Shown here one piece after another: positions 1 to 6,314 of a stretch of 7,350 nt of DNA. The stretch lies in NCBI GenBank assembly GCA_947478985.1, contig CANJYC010000082.1:1-7350 (forward strand), given 5' to 3'. The notes below the pieces were generated by a model. The model was not told where the DNA came from, searched no databases, and saw only the letters and a list, made by a program, of their open reading frames with translations. How positions within the stretch are numbered: position 1 is the first letter of the stretch; every line of letters starts with the position of its first letter. The position numbers and the translations under genes were made by a program. The stretch is from Acidobacteriota bacterium (GTDB taxonomy: Bacteria; Acidobacteriota; Vicinamibacteria; Vicinamibacterales; UBA2999).

Positions 1-582
1 ACCGCCCTCGCGCTCTGGATCGGCGGCGGACGCGTTATCGATCCGACGATGGCCGCGATGCTCATCGTGGCGCTGATGGTGGTGCTCGGCGTCGTCACCT
101 GGGAGCAGGTGCTCGGCAACGCGGAGGCCTGGAACGTGCTCGTCTGGTTTGCCACGGTCGTCACCCTTGCGGGTGGCCTGGCGGAGACGGGCGTGGTGCG
201 CTGGATGGCCGAAGCGATCGCGCCGGCGCTGTCCGGCCTCGGCAGCTACGCGACGATCGCCTGTCTGGTCGGCGCGTTCTTCGTGATCCACTATCTGTTT
301 GCCAGCATCACGGCCCACACGGCTACGTTGTACGCGATGTTCCTGGCGGTGGCGGTGCGCACCAACACGGCGTCGCCGAAAGCCTGGGCGCTGCTGCTCG
401 GCTACTCGCTCGGCCTGATGGGCATCCTCACCTCGTATGCTTCCGGCCAGAACCCGATCTACGCAGGGAGCGGCTATATTTCCCGCCGGGCCTTCTGGCT
501 GCTGGGACTGTCGCTGGGCATCATCTTCTTCGGCGCCTACATGGTCATCATCGTGCCGTGGCTCCGGTGGCTGGGGGTGTGA
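1..582 (+). CDS. DASS/SLC13-family anion transporter, C-terminal part (5' end outside window)
   Basis: The frame is open from the first base, so the N-terminus lies upstream; 193 codons are visible, ending in TGA. The protein is almost wholly hydrophobic, with about five membrane stretches. Near codons 98-115 there is a His-containing segment with S-I-T-A-H-T-A, matching the conserved SxTAH region of divalent anion:sodium symporters. At codons 141-154 comes GILTSYASGQNPIY followed by a GSGYIS turn, which resembles the second conserved hairpin (the LTHYGTGPAPIYFGSGYVS type) of the 2-oxoglutarate/malate translocator branch. The end, a hydrophobic helix closing with PWLRWLGV, also fits that branch. 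These carriers sit in the inner membrane and move dicarboxylates, tricarboxylates or sulfate; the substrate cannot be read from this fragment. The next gene starts 13 bp downstream, so co-transcription is possible. The family call is firm; the substrate is unknown. Confidence 0.9.
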   Translation, partial: TALALWIGGGRVIDPTMAAMLIVALMVVLGVVTWEQVLGNAEAWNVLVWFATVVTLAGGLAETGVVRWMAEAIAPALSGLGSYATIACLVGAFFVIHYLFASITAHTATLYAMFLAVAVRTNTASPKAWALLLGYSLGLMGILTSYASGQNPIYAGSGYISRRAFWLLGLSLGIIFFGAYMVIIVPWLRWLGV

Positions 583-595
583 GGCAGATGACGTG

Positions 596-1408
596 ATGAC
601 AACCATCAGATGCATACAGGTCGCGGGCGCGCTGTTCGCAGCTGTCACGCTCAGCGCGTGTGGAGGCGGCGCGTCCGGCACGATGCCGTCCTCGGCATCC
701 ACGCCGACCTCGGCCACGGCTCCGAGCACCGCCGCGGCGCCGACGGGCACTTCCGCACCCGCTACGCCATCCACGCCATCCGCGCTGCCGAGCGTGTTCG
801 CCAGGTTCGGCGGCGCCGCCGTCGTGAGCCTCGACGGTTCCACCGTGGTGATTCGGACGACGGATTTGCCGGATCACAAGAGCCCGTATTACGGCGTCGG
901 CAACGCGAACTACGAAGCACCGCAGCCCGGGATGCAGGTCAACCCGAACCGCATCACCAGCCAGAGTCTCGTGTTCAGGATTCCCGTATCCCCGCGCGCG
1001 GCGACCGCGTCCGACACGCCGCTCGGCCCCATGGGCGTCGCCGTCAACGGCGTCGTGCTGTTCAATCAGTACGCGGCGGGACGCGTGCCGCTCACGAGCG
1101 AGATCCTGTCCTTCGATCGGTACAACGGGCATCCCACGGGGACGAACCAGTATCACTATCACCTCGAGCCACGGTGGCTGACCGACTCTCGAGGCAAGGC
1201 GTCCCTCATCGGCGTGCTCCTCGATGGATTCCCGGTCTACGGAACGATCGATGAGAACGGCAGCGCGCCTGCTGATCTCGACAGCTGCAACGGGCACACA
1301 GGAGCGACGACGGATTACCCGGAGGGGATTTACCACTATCACGTGACGTCGGTGCCGCCCTACATCGCGGGCTGCTTCCACGGCGCGCCGGGCACGGTGG
1401 CGGGATGA
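596..1408 (+). CDS. YHYH-domain lipoprotein
   Basis: Encodes 270 aa starting at ATG 596; an in-frame GTG at 593 is the only close rival, and GAGG at 581-584 lies upstream. The reading frame extends further upstream, but the ATG places a lipoprotein signal exactly at the N-terminus: a hydrophobic stretch at residues 7-18 and lipobox L-S-A-C with lipidated Cys22, followed by GGG. Residues 23 to about 62 are a low-complexity Ser/Thr/Ala/Pro tether. The folded part carries YHYH at 186-189, GFPVYG at 211-216, a second YHYH at 246-249, and Cys231 (CNGH) and Cys260 (CFHG), which could form a disulfide or bind metal. This pattern is that of the YHYH protein family, whose biochemical function is not established to my knowledge. 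It overlaps the SCO gene by ATGA, suggesting translational coupling. A role in periplasmic copper or other metal binding is inferred only from the His motifs and the neighbour. Confidence 0.88.
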   Translation: MTTIRCIQVAGALFAAVTLSACGGGASGTMPSSASTPTSATAPSTAAAPTGTSAPATPSTPSALPSVFARFGGAAVVSLDGSTVVIRTTDLPDHKSPYYGVGNANYEAPQPGMQVNPNRITSQSLVFRIPVSPRAATASDTPLGPMGVAVNGVVLFNQYAAGRVPLTSEILSFDRYNGHPTGTNQYHYHLEPRWLTDSRGKASLIGVLLDGFPVYGTIDENGSAPADLDSCNGHTGATTDYPEGIYHYHVTSVPPYIAGCFHGAPGTVAG

Positions 1409-2385
1409 GAGGCCTTCTTCTCTCCGTGGGATTGATCGTCACCCTGGCGATGGCTCCGGCAGCGGTCGCGCCGCGGCAGGGCCACGTGCAGCAGTTCTGG
1501 CCGAATGGCCACCTCAAGTCGGACGCGACGTATACGGACGATGCGTACGACGGCGAGGTCCGGACGTGGTACGAGAACGGCGCACCCTACGAACTCCGGC
1601 ATTACCGCAGCGGCCACGAGGAGGGCGTGCAGCAGTCGTGGACCGACGCCGGCGTGCTCTATCTGAACTACGAGGTTCGGGACGGACGGCGTTTCGGGCT
1701 GGTGAATGCGTCTCCCTGCAATGCCGTCGGCGACCGCGTGGAGCATCGCCAGACTGGCGGCGGGCGTGATGTCGCGGCGAAAGAGATCGCCGCGTCGGAT
1801 GCAGCACCGGCACCTGCCGACGGCAGCGGCCTGCCGTACTACGACGAGGCGACCTTCACGCCGCAGTGGTCGCCGGTCTCACACCGGGTTGCACCGTTCA
1901 GCCTGCCGACACAGGCTGGCACGTCCGTCTCCGACGAGACGCTGCGCGGCCATCCGTACGTGGCGAGCTTCATCTTCACGCAGTGTTCGGCGGTCTGCCC
2001 GCTGCTCGTGCACCAGCTGACGAGGGTGCAGGCGGCCATTGCCGGCGGCGACGCGCGCATCGTCTCGTTCTCGGTCACGCCGGACACCGACACGCCGACG
2101 GTGCTGGCCGCGTTTGGCCGCGCGCGCGGCATCGACAGCCGGATCTGGTCGCTCGTCAGTGGGCCGAAACGTTCGATCTATCAGCTGGCGAGGACGTCGT
2201 ATTTCGCCGATGACAGCCGGGTGGGCAACGCGCCCGATGACGAGACGGCGTTCCTGCACACCGAGAAGCTGCTGCTTGTCGATGGTGAGGGTCACCTGCG
2301 CGGCGTCTACAACGGCACGCAGCCGCACGCGATCGATCAGCTCATTGCCGATCTTGCGCGACTGGCCGGCCGCACCTACTCGTAG
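1405..2385 (+). CDS. SCO1/SenC copper-chaperone domain protein with N-terminal YwqK/MORN-like repeats
   Basis: Encodes 326 aa starting at the ATG inside the ATGA overlap with the YHYH gene. Residues 1-22 look like a signal peptide (hydrophobic core 4-17, then AAVA). Residues 28-51, 52-74 and 75-98 are three repeats of about 23 aa with W-x-x-N/A-G cores (FWPNG, WYENG, WTDAG), as in YwqK/MORN-variant proteins. A polar linker at about 105-142, starting with a lone Cys105, leads to a thioredoxin-fold SCO domain from about 143 (LPYYDEATFTPQW). The copper site is intact: C194-S-A-V-C198-P and distal His285 in FLHTEK. SCO proteins deliver copper to, or reduce cysteines of, the CuA site of cytochrome c oxidase in the periplasm; some serve other redox roles. 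No oxidase genes are in the window, so the client is unknown. Usual bacterial SCO proteins are about 200 aa; the extra length is the repeat region. The 3' end overlaps the convergent permease gene by 10 bp. Confidence 0.94.
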   Translation: MRGLLLSVGLIVTLAMAPAAVAPRQGHVQQFWPNGHLKSDATYTDDAYDGEVRTWYENGAPYELRHYRSGHEEGVQQSWTDAGVLYLNYEVRDGRRFGLVNASPCNAVGDRVEHRQTGGGRDVAAKEIAASDAAPAPADGSGLPYYDEATFTPQWSPVSHRVAPFSLPTQAGTSVSDETLRGHPYVASFIFTQCSAVCPLLVHQLTRVQAAIAGGDARIVSFSVTPDTDTPTVLAAFGRARGIDSRIWSLVSGPKRSIYQLARTSYFADDSRVGNAPDDETAFLHTEKLLLVDGEGHLRGVYNGTQPHAIDQLIADLARLAGRTYS

Positions 2386-3650
2386 CGCAGCGCATCCACC
2401 GGATTCATCGACGCCGCGCGGCGGGCCGGCCAGAAGCCGGCGGCAACGCCGACCAGGCCCGATGCCGCCAGCCCGGCGGCGACCGCCCAGAGCGGCGCGA
2501 CCGCCGAGAATCCCGACACGAAGACGCTCAGCAGCAGGCCGATGCCAAGAGCGATGACGACGCCGGCCACACCGCCGATGCCGGACAGCACGGCCGCCTC
2601 AATCAGGAACTGCACGAGGACGTGCGAACGCGGGGCGCCGACGGCCAGCCGCAGGCCGATCTCGCGCGTGCGCTCGGTCACGCTGATGAACATCACGTTG
2701 GCGATGCCGATGGCGCCGATGAGCAGACTGACGGCCGCCAGCCCGACAGTGGCGAGGCCAATCTGCGCGCTGACGCTGTCGAAGGTGCCGATGATCTGGT
2801 CGGCGGTCGACAAGGTGAAGTCGTTATCCGCCTCGGCCGGCAGCCGCCGCAGCCTGCGCAGGACGGACTCCATTTCCCGATAGGCCGCGTCGCGCAGGCC
2901 AGGCCGGGCCCGCGCATAGATCACGACGCGTTCGGGTTCGCCGAAGCGACGCCGGGCATGCCGCTCGGGAATGGTGAGCACGTTGTCCTGCCGATTCTCG
3001 CCAAAGAAGCCGCCGCGGCGTTTTGCCAGCTCGCCGACCACGGTGAAGGACTCGCCGCCCATCACCAGCGACCGGCCGACGGCCGAATCCCCGCCGTACA
3101 GCGCACGCGCGAGGCTCGCGCCGACCACCGCGACGGCCACGCCTTCGCGGTTCTCGAGCGCGGTGAACGGCCGGCCAGCCGTGAACTCCGCGCCGATGAT
3201 CTCGAAGAGATTCGGCGACGCCGCCTCGATGAGCACGGTGTCGGACTCGCTGCCGCCTGCGCGTGCCGTCAGCGCCTGCGTTTCGGTCGCTCGCGGCAGA
3301 ATCACCTGTACGCCGACATCCCGAATCGACGGGCTATCTCGTGCGATGGCTGCTGCGAATGACACCTGCAGCGGAAGCCGGCGCGCTTCGCGTTCCGGCG
3401 GCGACACATACGGGTCGCCCGTCAGGTGAAACGCGAAGACATTCTCGGTGCCGAGATCACGAAAGAGCAGGGCGATCTGATTCCGCACGTTGGCCAGCAC
3501 CGCTGCGACCAGCACGACGGTGACGATGCCGATGACGACGCCGATAATCGCGAGCAGCGTGCGGCCCGGATGGGCGCGCAGCGAGCCGACGGCGAGCGTC
3601 CAGGACTCAGCGACGATCCGCGGCCACCGTGCCAGACCTGACATCGCCAT
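2376..3650 (-). CDS. MacB/FtsX-type ABC transporter permease (second permease of the unit)
   Basis: Encodes 424 aa from ATG 3650-3648; another in-frame ATG lies two codons later. The upstream permease ends in TGA at 3652-3650, so the two share one base (TGATG), a classic coupled junction; the frame's 20-codon extension upstream would run into the previous gene and was not used. Topology is that of the MacB permease family: one helix at about 31-52, a large extracytoplasmic domain at about 53-300, then three helices. After helix 2 comes TREIGLRLAVGA at 328-339, the conserved cytoplasmic coupling region, and the protein ends with WPARRA...NPVDALRYE. There is no N-terminal nucleotide-binding domain, unlike MacB itself. 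It probably pairs with the permease encoded just upstream, possibly as a heterodimer. The cargo cannot be told from sequence. Confidence 0.93.
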   Translation of the reverse strand: MAMSGLARWPRIVAESWTLAVGSLRAHPGRTLLAIIGVVIGIVTVVLVAAVLANVRNQIALLFRDLGTENVFAFHLTGDPYVSPPEREARRLPLQVSFAAAIARDSPSIRDVGVQVILPRATETQALTARAGGSESDTVLIEAASPNLFEIIGAEFTAGRPFTALENREGVAVAVVGASLARALYGGDSAVGRSLVMGGESFTVVGELAKRRGGFFGENRQDNVLTIPERHARRRFGEPERVVIYARARPGLRDAAYREMESVLRRLRRLPAEADNDFTLSTADQIIGTFDSVSAQIGLATVGLAAVSLLIGAIGIANVMFISVTERTREIGLRLAVGAPRSHVLVQFLIEAAVLSGIGGVAGVVIALGIGLLLSVFVSGFSAVAPLWAVAAGLAASGLVGVAAGFWPARRAASMNPVDALRYE

Positions 3651-4891
3651 CACTCGGAGCGAAGGGCGGTCACGATATCGGCCCGGACCGCACGGCGTGC
3701 GGGGTACCACCCGGCCAGAAATCCGCTGGCCGTGGCCGCGGCCAGGCTCAGGAACGCTGTCGACAGTGTCAACGGCAGCGGGAATGGTGCGAACGACGAG
3801 GCGCCAGCCACAATGGCGGCGGCGATGGCGAGTCCGATCACGCCACCGAACAGCGCGACCAGGGCGGACTCCGCGAGCACTTCGACCAGCACCTGCCGGC
3901 GCGTTGCGCCGAGCGCCCGCCGCACGCCGATGTCCCGTGTGCGCTGCGCGACCGATACGAGGGTGGTGTTGGCCACCACGATGATGGCGGCCAGCAGCGC
4001 CATGATCGAAATCGGCGGTGCCGCGGCGCCGGCTCGCTCTGCGATGGTCGCCACAAAGCTCCGCCCGGCCTCCGGCGTGAGCAGGTCGAAATTGTCCGTC
4101 ACACCCGGGCGCAGTTGCCGCCGGGCGCGCATCGTTGCGCGCGCGTGATCCTCGGCCGCCACGGTGCGGGCGACATCAGTGGCGCGCGCGAAGACCTGCA
4201 GGGAGGCAGGCGCGCCAAATGTGCGTGCGTAGGCCTGGAGCGGCATCCAGACGTAGCGGTCGAGCGATGCACCGCCCGCGGTGCCCTGCTGCTGCTGCAC
4301 ACCGATCACGATGAATCCGCGTCCTCCGATGCGGACGGAGGCGGCGAGCGGATCCCGATCCGGAAACAGTGCGTCCGCGATGGCCGAGCCCACGACGACC
4401 ACCTGCGCGGCGCGTGTATCCTCCTCGCGGCTGAAGAAGCGACCGCGGGCCAGGCCGATGTCACGAATGTCGGACAGCGCGGCGCCAGCGCCGTTCACCG
4501 AGGCATTGTCAAAGGTCCGCCCGCCCGCGGTCACGTCCGCCGCTCGTTGGGCAATCGCCGCATACAGCACCTGCGAATCGGCGAAGCGATCGAGGAAGCG
4601 CAGATCGACGCGCGTCACGGCCGGGTTGCGTTCAAGCCGCGCGGCCAGCTCCCGGCGGTTCAGGCCGGCGCCGAAGGCGTTTGCGATGACGAAGGTGTCG
4701 CTGCCGAACGCGCGTGCGCTGGTGGCTCTGGCCTGCTCGGCCAGGCCGTCGAGTGCGGAGACGGTGACCACGGTCGTGGCGACTGCCGCTGCCATCGCCA
4801 GAGCGGCAAGGCTCGTGCGCAGCGGGTTATCGCGCATCGTTGCCAGCGCCGCGATCAGGCTCTCCACGACGTCGATGCGCCGGGTGGACAT
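3650..4891 (-). CDS. MacB/FtsX-type ABC transporter permease (first permease of the unit)
   Basis: Encodes 413 aa from ATG 4891-4889. This start is chosen because AGGA at 4903-4900, overlapping the adaptor's stop codon, lies 8 nt upstream; a GTG at 4951 would add 20 basic residues and overlap the adaptor gene. Helix 1 is at about 27-47, a periplasmic domain follows to about 290, then helices at about 294-313, 338-365 and 374-395. The coupling region TRDIGVRRALGA (318-329) and the tail YPARRA...VTALRSE (396-413) mark it as an FtsX-family permease. It is clearly diverged from its downstream neighbour: D replaces the usual E in the coupling motif, and the periplasmic domain holds a QQQQ stretch. 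No Walker A or ABC signature motif is present. It likely forms the membrane channel together with the second permease. Confidence 0.91.
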   Translation of the reverse strand: MSTRRIDVVESLIAALATMRDNPLRTSLAALAMAAAVATTVVTVSALDGLAEQARATSARAFGSDTFVIANAFGAGLNRRELAARLERNPAVTRVDLRFLDRFADSQVLYAAIAQRAADVTAGGRTFDNASVNGAGAALSDIRDIGLARGRFFSREEDTRAAQVVVVGSAIADALFPDRDPLAASVRIGGRGFIVIGVQQQQGTAGGASLDRYVWMPLQAYARTFGAPASLQVFARATDVARTVAAEDHARATMRARRQLRPGVTDNFDLLTPEAGRSFVATIAERAGAAAPPISIMALLAAIIVVANTTLVSVAQRTRDIGVRRALGATRRQVLVEVLAESALVALFGGVIGLAIAAAIVAGASSFAPFPLPLTLSTAFLSLAAATASGFLAGWYPARRAVRADIVTALRSE

Positions 4892-4899
4892 CTGACCAG

Positions 4900-4903
4900 T
4901 CCT
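4900..4903 (-). promoter_or_regulatory. Ribosome binding site deciding the first permease's start
   Basis: AGGA on the minus strand overlaps the adaptor's TAG stop and sits 8 nt before ATG 4891, a standard spacing. It supports the 413-aa start over the upstream GTG at 4951. Confidence 0.7.
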
Positions 4904-6164
4904 ACGGGCGCGGCGCGGAGACGCGGATCGCATCGCCGTCGCGCAGTTCACGCAGCACCTGAAACGGACCGACCACGATGGGCGTGCGCTCGTTGAGGCC
5001 CTCGACCTCGATGTCGAGTCCTCCGATGGCGCCGGGCTTTACGGGTGTGAAGCGCACCGTCTCGCCGTCAATCACAAAGACGCCAGGCCGCTCCGGTCCG
5101 CCACCCGTCGGAGGCCGCAGCACGACGGCCTGCAGAGGGACCGTGAGCGCGTTGCTGCGTTCGGCGGTGATGATTTCCGCATCACAAGTAAGGCCCGGTC
5201 GGAGGCCGGGGGCCGGGGTTGTGAGACGAATGACGACGCGGAACTCGCGCGATGCGGCGCCAACGGAGGTGACGGGCAGGGCGCTGGCGCCCACCTCAAT
5301 CACCGAGCCGGAGAACGACCGGCCCGAGGCCGCTTCGAGCGTCACCGTAGCGGGCTGGCCGGTGGTGATGCGCAGTATGTCGGCCTCAGCCACCTTGACC
5401 TCGGCATTCACCGACGCAAGGTCGGAGATGGTCATCAGCGTAGTGCCCGGCTGATTCTGGACGCCCACCACGACCATCTCACCTACGCGGACCGCCAGCC
5501 GCGTCACCACACCATCGATGGGTGACACGATCGCTGTCTTCCTGACGAGATCATCGGTTCGCACGCCCTGCGCGCGCCCCTGTGCGACGCGGCCGGCCGC
5601 CGAGTCCTGCAGCTGCCTCGCGCGATCCGCCGCGGCTCTGGACGAGGCGAGTTGCGCCGCCGCTGTCTCGGCAGTGGCACGCGCGGTGTCGAGCTCCGAT
5701 GTTGAGATGAGACCCTGTGCATGCAGGGTGGTCCTTCGAGCGAGCTGCTGCGCGGCCTCCCGGGAACGCGCTTCAGCGGCCCCGAGATCGGCCTCCGCGG
5801 CACGGATACCCTGAGCGGCGGCGCGCTCGTCGGCCTCGAGGGACCGGACCTGGGCGTTGGATTCCGAGGCGGCGCCTCGGGCCTGGACGGCGTCGAGCCG
5901 TGCGAGGATCTGGCCGGCCTTCACGCGGTCGCCTTCAGCCACCGGCAGTTCCACGATCCGCCCCATCGTGTCGGATCCGATATCGGCGTAACGGGTGGCC
6001 ACAATTTCGCCGGAGGCGGTGACGCTGGAACGGAATGTGGCCTGCCGCCGGACCGCGGCGGAATCAACGACCGGACGCACAGGCCCCCTGCGGACCAAGA
6101 GCAGCGCGACCGCGCCGGCGCCGAGCAGCAGGACGACGAGAGCAAGAATGGTTTTGCGCTGCAT
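4902..6164 (-). CDS. HlyD/MacA-type periplasmic adaptor (membrane fusion protein)
   Basis: Encodes 420 aa from ATG 6164-6162. Residues 5-24 form one N-terminal membrane anchor (possibly an uncleaved signal), with no lipobox Cys. A split lipoyl-like domain follows: the first half at about 50-91 (ASGEIVA...GRIVELPVAEGDRVKAG) and the second at about 210-234 (VSPIDGVVTRLAVRVGE). Between them lies an Ala/Glu/Arg-rich helical hairpin of about 92-205, with the turn near residues 148-159 (HAQGLISTSELD). Beta-barrel and membrane-proximal domains occupy about 240-415. Such adaptors bridge an inner-membrane transporter to an outer-membrane channel, typically TolC-like; no channel gene is in the window. 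It is first in a tight unit, followed after 10 bp by the permease. I see no metal-binding Met or His clusters that would suggest a metal exporter. No strong Shine-Dalgarno is visible upstream. Confidence 0.93.
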   Translation of the reverse strand: MQRKTILALVVLLLGAGAVALLLVRRGPVRPVVDSAAVRRQATFRSSVTASGEIVATRYADIGSDTMGRIVELPVAEGDRVKAGQILARLDAVQARGAASESNAQVRSLEADERAAAQGIRAAEADLGAAEARSREAAQQLARRTTLHAQGLISTSELDTARATAETAAAQLASSRAAADRARQLQDSAAGRVAQGRAQGVRTDDLVRKTAIVSPIDGVVTRLAVRVGEMVVVGVQNQPGTTLMTISDLASVNAEVKVAEADILRITTGQPATVTLEAASGRSFSGSVIEVGASALPVTSVGAASREFRVVIRLTTPAPGLRPGLTCDAEIITAERSNALTVPLQAVVLRPPTGGGPERPGVFVIDGETVRFTPVKPGAIGGLDIEVEGLNERTPIVVGPFQVLRELRDGDAIRVSAPRP

Positions 6165-6239
6165 GTGGATCTGGGAGACCTGGAAACCAGTGGGGCGCGA
6201 CGTTTGGACGCCCCGTTAGAGCGATAGTAGTGCAAACAC

Positions 6240-6276
6240 GAGCGCGGTCATGACAAGGCCCTGGCGGGAGCGCGGT
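6240..6276. repeat. Pair of 9-bp direct repeats (GAGCGCGGT), 28 bp apart
   Basis: GAGCGCGGT occurs at 6240-6248 and again at 6268-6276, both followed shortly by GTCA or TCA. Two copies inside a 150-bp divergent promoter region could be regulator binding sites, but in GC-rich DNA a chance match of this length is possible. Confidence 0.35.
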
Positions 6277-6290
6277 GGTCAGCGCCTCCC
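6266..6290 (+). other. Imperfect hairpin upstream of the patatin-like gene
   Basis: GGGAGCGC at 6266-6273 can pair with GCGCCTCCC at 6282-6290 (one bulged C), with an 8-nt loop. It lies just before the AGGA (6298-6301) and GTG start of the patatin-like gene. It could be a leader structure if transcription starts upstream, or chance in GC-rich DNA. There is no U tract, so it is not a standard terminator. Confidence 0.3.
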
Positions 6291-6314
6291 CTAAGATAGG
6301 ACAATCCAGACCGC

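Larger units (their letters stand above)
6165..6314. promoter_or_regulatory. Divergent intergenic region between adaptor and patatin-like genes
   Basis: This is the only sizeable non-coding stretch in the window (150 bp), and promoters for both directions are expected here. It contains a relatively AT-rich patch at 6215-6237 with TACTAT (minus strand, 6229-6224) as a weak -10 candidate, and TAAGAT at 6292-6297 (plus strand) as another. Neither has a convincing -35 box at 16-18 bp. It also holds the inverted repeat GGGGCG (6192-6197) / CGCCCC (6209-6214), a 9-bp direct repeat and an imperfect hairpin listed separately. The expectation of divergent promoters comes from gene layout; the exact boxes are not supported. 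Confidence 0.5.

Noticed and set aside
437..595. Upstream in-frame extension of the YHYH gene starting at 437
   Set aside because: It overlaps the transporter gene, and its sequence is Ser/Arg/Gly/Trp-rich shadow coding. The lipoprotein signal begins precisely at ATG 596.
548..1381. Minus-strand open frame (277 codons) opposite the YHYH gene
   Set aside because: Very Arg-rich, no motifs, and fully antisense to a well-supported lipoprotein gene.
1486..1700. YwqK-like repeats as a toxin-antitoxin antitoxin
   Set aside because: The 'YwqK antitoxin' label is common for these repeats, but here they sit in an exported SCO fusion with no toxin-like gene nearby.
3629..4996. Long plus-strand open frame (455 codons) opposite the first permease
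   Set aside because: Its translation is Arg/Gly/His-rich with no recognisable fold, and it lies antisense to a clear permease and adaptor. Such open frames are expected opposite GC-rich genes.
6180..6190. CTGG-AAA-CCAG small palindrome near the adaptor start
   Set aside because: The stem is only 4 bp with a 3-nt loop, so it is not distinguishable from chance.
6192..6214. GGGGCG/CGCCCC inverted repeat as a terminator
   Set aside because: The 6-bp stem has an 11-nt loop and no T tract, and it lies in a divergent region where neither neighbouring gene ends.
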